A stretch of 10,433 nucleotides of DNA from RGIG3009 sp964470515 (lineage in GTDB: Bacteria; Bacillota; Clostridia; Oscillospirales; Acutalibacteraceae). This document shows, in pieces, positions 6,461-10,433 of the stretch (the first letter of the stretch is position 1; each line of letters starts with the position of its first letter). The translations under genes and the position numbers were made by a program. Under the pieces are notes generated by a model, which did not search any database, was not told the origin of the DNA, and saw only the letters and a list, made by a program, of their open reading frames with translations. The stretch is from positions 1-10,433 of the forward strand of contig CAYYDD010000058.1 in the NCBI GenBank assembly GCA_964470515.1, in the 5' to 3' direction.

Positions 6461-6490
6461 TTGACGCGGGCGGAGGGATGGGTGTATACT
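6461..6490 (+). promoter_or_regulatory. Promoter of the metF operon
   Basis: TTGACG (6461-6466) and TATACT (6485-6490) are separated by 18 bases. This is the strongest -35/-10 pair in the window. The predicted start of transcription near 6497 leaves only about 19 bases before the metF ATG. There is therefore no room for a SAM or cobalamin riboswitch in this transcript, and any control would act at initiation. Confidence 0.75.
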
Positions 6491-6515
6491 GAAACGAGAA
6501 AGTCGGGTGTTACGT

Positions 6516-7394
6516 ATGAAAATCAAGGAATTGTTGAAGCAGGATACGCTTTCGATGTCGTTTGAGGTGTTCCCGCCCAAGACCGAAGGCGGGTTTGACA
6601 GTGTCAGAACCGCGACGGAGGAGATTGCGGCACTGCACCCGTCGTTTATGAGCGTGACGTACGGCGCGGGCGGCGGAACCAGTCGGTATACGCTGGATAT
6701 CGCCAAGCATATCAAGGCGCGGTACGGCGTGCCGACGCTGGCCCATCTGACCTGCGTGTCCTCCACCAAGGAGACGGTGCGCGAGAAGATCGCGGCGATC
6801 AGGGAGGCGGGCATCGAGAACGTGATGGCGCTGCGCGGTGATATTCCCGCGACGCTTATCGATGCCGACCGCAGCGACTGGGATTACCGCTATGCCATCG
6901 ACCTTATTCGGGAGCTGAAGGAGACGAATGCGGATTTTTGCATCGGCGGTGCGTGCTATCCCGAGATCCATCCCGAAAGCGACGACCAGAAGGCCGATAT
7001 CCGCTACCTGAAGGACAAGGTGGACGCGGGCTGTGATTTTCTGACGACACAGATGTTTTTCGACAACAATCTGCTGTACAATTTTCTGTATAAAATCCGC
7101 GAGGCGGGCATTACGGTGCCGGTCATTCCGGGCATTATGCCTATCACCAACGCCAATCAGGTGGCGCGGGCGATCAAGCTGTCCGGCTCGTTTATGCCGC
7201 AACGGTTCAAGAGTTTGGTGGACAAGTTCGGGAGTGTTCCCGCTGCGATGAAGCAGGCGGGCATCGCGTATGCGACCGACCAGATCATTGATCTGTACGC
7301 GAACGGCATCACCCACGTGCACGTGTATTCGATGAACAAGCCGGACGTGGCCGCTCGTATCCTCGGTAATCTGTCGGATATTCTGGGGCGATGA
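6516..7394 (+). CDS. metF: 5,10-methylenetetrahydrofolate reductase MetF
   Basis: A 292-residue flavoprotein that reduces 5,10-methylene-tetrahydrofolate to 5-methyl-tetrahydrofolate, the methyl donor for MetH. Family landmarks are present: SFEVFPPK (15-22) with catalytic Glu17, VTYGAGGGTS (47-56), the LTC block (78-80), LRGD (106-109) with the FAD/folate Asp109, GGACYPEIHP (144-153), TTQMFFD (177-183) with Gln179, and PGIMPI (205-210). Length and order fit the bacterial single-domain enzyme. ATG 6516 is preferred because MKIKELL is the usual N-terminus; an in-frame GTG at 6507 would leave only about 10 leader bases. Neither has a clear Shine-Dalgarno, which is odd next to the strong sites elsewhere in the window. 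The stop overlaps the next gene (ATGA). No metV-like partner is seen. Confidence 0.96.
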   Translation: MKIKELLKQDTLSMSFEVFPPKTEGGFDSVRTATEEIAALHPSFMSVTYGAGGGTSRYTLDIAKHIKARYGVPTLAHLTCVSSTKETVREKIAAIREAGIENVMALRGDIPATLIDADRSDWDYRYAIDLIRELKETNADFCIGGACYPEIHPESDDQKADIRYLKDKVDAGCDFLTTQMFFDNNLLYNFLYKIREAGITVPVIPGIMPITNANQVARAIKLSGSFMPQRFKSLVDKFGSVPAAMKQAGIAYATDQIIDLYANGITHVHVYSMNKPDVAARILGNLSDILGR

Positions 7395-7969
7395 GCGCGG
7401 TGCTGTCGGTGCGGTGCGCGGAGCCGCCGCTGAATGAGATGGATGCCCTGCGCTACGCGGGCTGCCGGGAGGCGGATGCGGCGGCGCTGGACTTGCTGTA
7501 TACGTGCTGGGAGGAGCTGCGCGGGGAGCTGCGGTATGCGGTGTGCTACCGTGAGCTGCCGCTGACGGTGCGGGGCGACGTGTGCGACTTCGGCTGTTTA
7601 TCGCTGCGATCGGCAGAGCTGGCACGGTATTTCGGAGCTTGCCGCCGCGCGGTGCTGTTTGCTGCGACCGTGGGGGTCGCGCCCGATCGCCTCATCGCGC
7701 GGTACAGCCGTATATCGCCTTCGCGGGCACTGATGCTGCAGGCTCTCGGTGCGGAGCGCATCGAGGCGCTGTGTGACTCGTTTTGCGGGGGATTGGCGGG
7801 GGCGCTGCCGTCGCGGTTCAGCCCTGGGTACGGCGATCTGCCGCTGAGTGTGCAGCGCGAGGTGTTCCGCGTGCTGGATGCCGGGCGGCGCATCGGGCTG
7901 TGTCTCAATGAGAGTCTGTTGATGTCGCCGACCAAGTCGGTGACGGCATTTGTGGGAATCAAAGGGTGA
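7391..7969 (+). CDS. Stand-alone methionine synthase reactivation-domain protein
   Basis: A 192-residue protein resembling the C-terminal activation domain of cobalamin-dependent methionine synthase (Met_synt_B12 family). In full-length MetH this domain binds S-adenosylmethionine and methylates oxidised cob(II)alamin back to the active state with help from an electron donor. The signature RFSPGYGDLPL (142-152) corresponds to the SAM-binding R-x-x-x-G-Y element. It is followed by IGLCLNESLLMSPTKSVTAFVGI (168-190), equivalent to the domain's conserved end (normally I-G-V-x-L-T-E-S). It is shorter than the E. coli domain, with a different N-terminal half (1-130). Separate versions are known, for example Thermotoga TM0269. 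Its ATG overlaps the metF stop, and its stop TGA overlaps the possible GTG start of metH. Its partner is very likely the adjacent MetH, which lacks this domain. The reductant is not encoded here. Confidence 0.88.
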   Translation: MSAVLSVRCAEPPLNEMDALRYAGCREADAAALDLLYTCWEELRGELRYAVCYRELPLTVRGDVCDFGCLSLRSAELARYFGACRRAVLFAATVGVAPDRLIARYSRISPSRALMLQALGAERIEALCDSFCGGLAGALPSRFSPGYGDLPLSVQREVFRVLDAGRRIGLCLNESLLMSPTKSVTAFVGIKG

Positions 7970-7974
7970 AAGCA

Positions 7975-10365
7975 ATGCGTTTTTCGGAATTTTTAGCGGA
8001 AAATATTGTGGTGCTGGACGGCGGTATGGGTACGCTGCTACAGCAACGCGGCCTGAAGCCGGGCGAGCATCCCGAGCAGTGGAATCTGTCGCGCCCCGAG
8101 GTCATTATCGACCTCCAGCGGCAGTATTTTGACGCGGGCAGTAACGTGGTGTGCGCCAATACGTTTGGGGCAAATTCGCTGAATTTTGAGGCGGAGGAGC
8201 TGGAGACCATCATCCGGGCCGCGTTGGATAACGCGCGCACCGCGAGAGAACGGAGCACGTCGCGTGCGGAGAAATTCGTGGCACTGGATATCGGCCCGAC
8301 GGGGCGGCTGTTACACCCGCTCGGCGACTTGGATTTTGAGGACGCGGTGGCGGTGTTTGCCGAGACGGTGCGTTTGGGTGTCAAGTATGGGGCGGAGCTT
8401 ATCCTCATAGAAACGATGAACGACAGCTACGAGACCAAGGCGGCTCTGCTGGCGGCGAAGGAGAACAGCACACTGCCCGTCCTTGTGAGCAACGCCTACG
8501 GTGAGGACGGCAAGCTGATGACCGGTGCGTCGCCTGCCGCGATGGTGGCGCTGCTGGAGGGGATGGGCGCCGACGCGGTCGGCGCCAACTGTTCGCTGGG
8601 ACCGCAGCAGCTCCGCGGTGTGGCGGAGGAGCTGCTGCGGGTGGCCTCGGTGCCCGTGCTCTTGAAGCCCAACGCGGGACTGCCGCGGGTGGCGGACGGC
8701 GCGACCGTGTTTGACGTGAACGCCGAGGAGTTTGCCGACGAGGTGGCCGGGCTGGTGGCGGCGGGCGTTCGCGCGGTGGGCGGTTGTTGCGGCACGACAC
8801 CCGCGTACATAGCGGCACTGACGCAGCGTATCGGCGGCAAAGACCCCGTACCGCTGACGGACAAGGGGCGGACGGTGGTATCGTCCTATACGCACACGGT
8901 GACGTTCGGGGAGACTCCCATTCTGATCGGTGAGCGTATCAACCCGACGGGTAAAAAGCGGTTTAAGCAGGCATTGGTGGAGCGCGATATGGCGTATCTG
9001 CTGAACGAGGGTATTAAGCAGCAGGAGGCGGGCGTGCACGTGCTGGACGTGAACGTGGGTCTGCCGGAGATCGACGAGGTCACAATGCTGCGCGACGCGG
9101 TGTGTGAGCTACAGGCGGTGACCGATCTGCCGTTGCAGGTGGATACGGCGGACGCGGCGGCAATGGAGGCCGCGCTGCGGCGTGTCAACGGCAAGCCGAT
9201 GGTCAATTCCTTGAGCGGTAAGGCGGAAAGTATGGCGGCGGTGTTCCCGCTGGTGCGGAAATACGGCGGTGTCGTGGTGGCGCTGACGCTGGACGAGAGC
9301 GGCATCCCCGCGACCGTGGAGGGGCGTATGACCATCGCGCGGCGCATTCTGGACACAGCGGCGCAGTACGGCATTGCCAGGAAGGACATTATTTTCGATA
9401 CGCTGGCGATGACCGTCAGTGCCGACGCAAACGCCGCGTCAGTGACGCTGGAGGCACTGCGCCGTATCCGCACCGAGCTGGGGTGCCACACGTCGCTGGG
9501 CGTGTCCAACGTATCGTTCGGGCTGCCGAGCCGCGACGCGGTGAACGGGACGTTCTTTGCGCTGGCGTTGGCAAACGGCTTGTCGGCCGCCATTATGAAT
9601 CCGTATTCCGTGGATATGCGCAAGACGTATTACGCCTACCGCGCACTGCGGGGGCTGGACGTGAATTGTGAGGAGTATATCCGCGAGGCCGCGAGCTTTG
9701 CCACCGTGACGGCGGCACCCGTGCAGGCCGCGACGGTGACTGCGGGGCGTACCGCGTTGCAGGATGCCATCGTCAAGGGCTTGCAGGATAAGGCGGGAAC
9801 GCTGACCGCCGCGCTGCTGAAGGAGGTAGCGCCGCTGGAGATCGTGAGCGGTGAGATCATTCCCGCGCTCAACACGGTGGGCGAGGGGTACGAAAAAAAG
9901 ACGGTGTATCTGCCGCAGCTCTTAATGAGCGCGGAGGCCGCGAAGAGCGCGTTTGAGAGCATCAAGGCGCATATGGCGGGCGGTGTGAAGGCCGCCGGCA
10001 AGGGTGTATTCGTTTTGGCGACGGTGCAGGGGGATATCCACGATATCGGCAAGAATATCGTGAAGCTGCTGCTGGAAAACTACGGGTTTGACGTGGTCGA
10101 TCTTGGCCGCGACGTGCCGCCGGAGGCGGTGGCGGATGCTGTTGTGGAGCGGCACGCGCCGCTCGCGGGACTGAGTGCGCTGATGACCACCACCGTCCCC
10201 GCGATGGAGGAGACCGTCAAGGTACTGCGGCACCGTGCGCCGTGGTGCCGGATCGTGGTAGGCGGCGCGGTGCTGACGCAGGCATATGCCGATGCGATCG
10301 GTGCGGATAAGTACGCCCGCGACGCGATGGAGACTGTGCGGTATGCGGAAGAGATTATGAGTTAA
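7975..10365 (+). CDS. metH: Cobalamin-dependent methionine synthase MetH lacking its reactivation domain
   Basis: A 796-residue enzyme that transfers the methyl of 5-methyl-tetrahydrofolate to homocysteine through cobalamin. Domains in order: homocysteine/zinc barrel (about 1-290), with DGGMGT (15-20) and zinc ligands Cys206 (GANCSLGP) and Cys271/Cys272 (GGCCGTTP); pterin-binding barrel (about 305-565), with GERINPTG (319-326), LDVNVG (357-362) and NPYSVDM (542-548); helical cap (about 590-670, YLPQLLMSAEAAKSAF); and Rossmann B12 domain (about 675-796), with DIHDIGKN (687-694, cobalt-ligand His689). The chain ends after the B12 domain; the reactivation domain is the preceding gene. ATG 7975 follows AAAGGG by 8 bases; GTG 7966, overlapping the upstream stop, is an alternative adding three residues. 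It is the last gene of the metF operon within the window. Confidence 0.97.
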   Translation: MRFSEFLAENIVVLDGGMGTLLQQRGLKPGEHPEQWNLSRPEVIIDLQRQYFDAGSNVVCANTFGANSLNFEAEELETIIRAALDNARTARERSTSRAEKFVALDIGPTGRLLHPLGDLDFEDAVAVFAETVRLGVKYGAELILIETMNDSYETKAALLAAKENSTLPVLVSNAYGEDGKLMTGASPAAMVALLEGMGADAVGANCSLGPQQLRGVAEELLRVASVPVLLKPNAGLPRVADGATVFDVNAEEFADEVAGLVAAGVRAVGGCCGTTPAYIAALTQRIGGKDPVPLTDKGRTVVSSYTHTVTFGETPILIGERINPTGKKRFKQALVERDMAYLLNEGIKQQEAGVHVLDVNVGLPEIDEVTMLRDAVCELQAVTDLPLQVDTADAAAMEAALRRVNGKPMVNSLSGKAESMAAVFPLVRKYGGVVVALTLDESGIPATVEGRMTIARRILDTAAQYGIARKDIIFDTLAMTVSADANAASVTLEALRRIRTELGCHTSLGVSNVSFGLPSRDAVNGTFFALALANGLSAAIMNPYSVDMRKTYYAYRALRGLDVNCEEYIREAASFATVTAAPVQAATVTAGRTALQDAIVKGLQDKAGTLTAALLKEVAPLEIVSGEIIPALNTVGEGYEKKTVYLPQLLMSAEAAKSAFESIKAHMAGGVKAAGKGVFVLATVQGDIHDIGKNIVKLLLENYGFDVVDLGRDVPPEAVADAVVERHAPLAGLSALMTTTVPAMEETVKVLRHRAPWCRIVVGGAVLTQAYADAIGADKYARDAMETVRYAEEIMS

Positions 10366-10389
10366 CAACAATAAAAATCCCCCGCATAT

Positions 10390-10413
10390 GGCACACTTCG
10401 TAAGGAAGGTGCC
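10390..10413. repeat. Hairpin downstream of metH
   Basis: GGCAC (10390-10394) pairs with GTGCC (10409-10413), and CTTC (10396-10399) with GAAG (10405-10408), around a GTAAG loop with one bulged A. No T-run follows, so it is not a simple + strand terminator. It may be part of a longer palindromic repeat cut by the window end. The preceding AATAAAAATCCCCCGC resembles the first arm of a terminator stem whose other arm would lie beyond the window. Confidence 0.5.
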
Positions 10414-10433
10414 TCAGTTATATTCGCCTACGG

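Noticed and set aside
6510..7625. Long open frame (371 codons) on the minus strand across metF and the reactivation-domain gene
   Set aside because: It crosses two real genes, has a low-complexity Pro/Ala/Ser/Arg start, and shows no family motifs.
8311..9039. Open frame on the minus strand inside metH
   Set aside because: It is fully antisense to well-conserved MetH domains, with composition typical of a shadow frame.

Overview
The window is ordinary chromosomal DNA of a Gram-positive, high-GC member of the Clostridia, most likely Ruminococcaceae/Oscillospiraceae-like. This is inferred from the gene families (DivIVA-like coil, YdbC/PC4, UppP, IspE of the MEP pathway, the UPF0237/UPF0210 pair, a split cobalamin-dependent methionine synthase), the strong GGAGG-type ribosome sites and the tight ATGA/TTGA gene overlaps. 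The species cannot be named from the sequence. No rRNA, tRNA, CRISPR array, phage gene or transposase was seen, and no gap without a gene exceeds about 220 bases.

Left block (86-1942, + strand): one promoter drives a DivIVA-like coiled-coil protein, a small PC4/YdbC single-stranded-DNA-binding protein and undecaprenyl-diphosphate phosphatase (uppP), ending in a hairpin terminator. It meets a minus-strand operon tail to tail.

Middle block (1955-4585, - strand): an Lrp/AsnC regulator, a class I PLP aminotransferase and ispE (isoprenoid precursor synthesis) are transcribed together with 4-base overlaps. The operon begins in a compact divergent promoter. On the other side of that promoter (4594-6329, + strand) lies the UPF0237 ACT-domain protein with its usual partner, the UPF0210/DUF711 protein, closed by a clear intrinsic terminator. 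The two promoters are arranged almost as mirror images around a short palindrome, a good candidate site for the Lrp-family regulator.

Right block (6461-10365, + strand): a one-carbon/methionine operon. MetF makes 5-methyl-tetrahydrofolate. MetH uses it, through cobalamin, to methylate homocysteine. Between them lies a stand-alone protein corresponding to the MetH reactivation domain, which the MetH chain itself lacks. All three genes overlap or are nearly contiguous, so they are probably translationally coupled.

The intergenic gaps hold degenerate inverted-repeat material with a shared CCTACGG motif, and the window ends inside what may be another such palindrome. I found no clear sign of an undescribed system. 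The least understood parts are the ACT/UPF0210 pair with its symmetric divergent promoter, and the DivIVA-like/PC4/UppP gene set.
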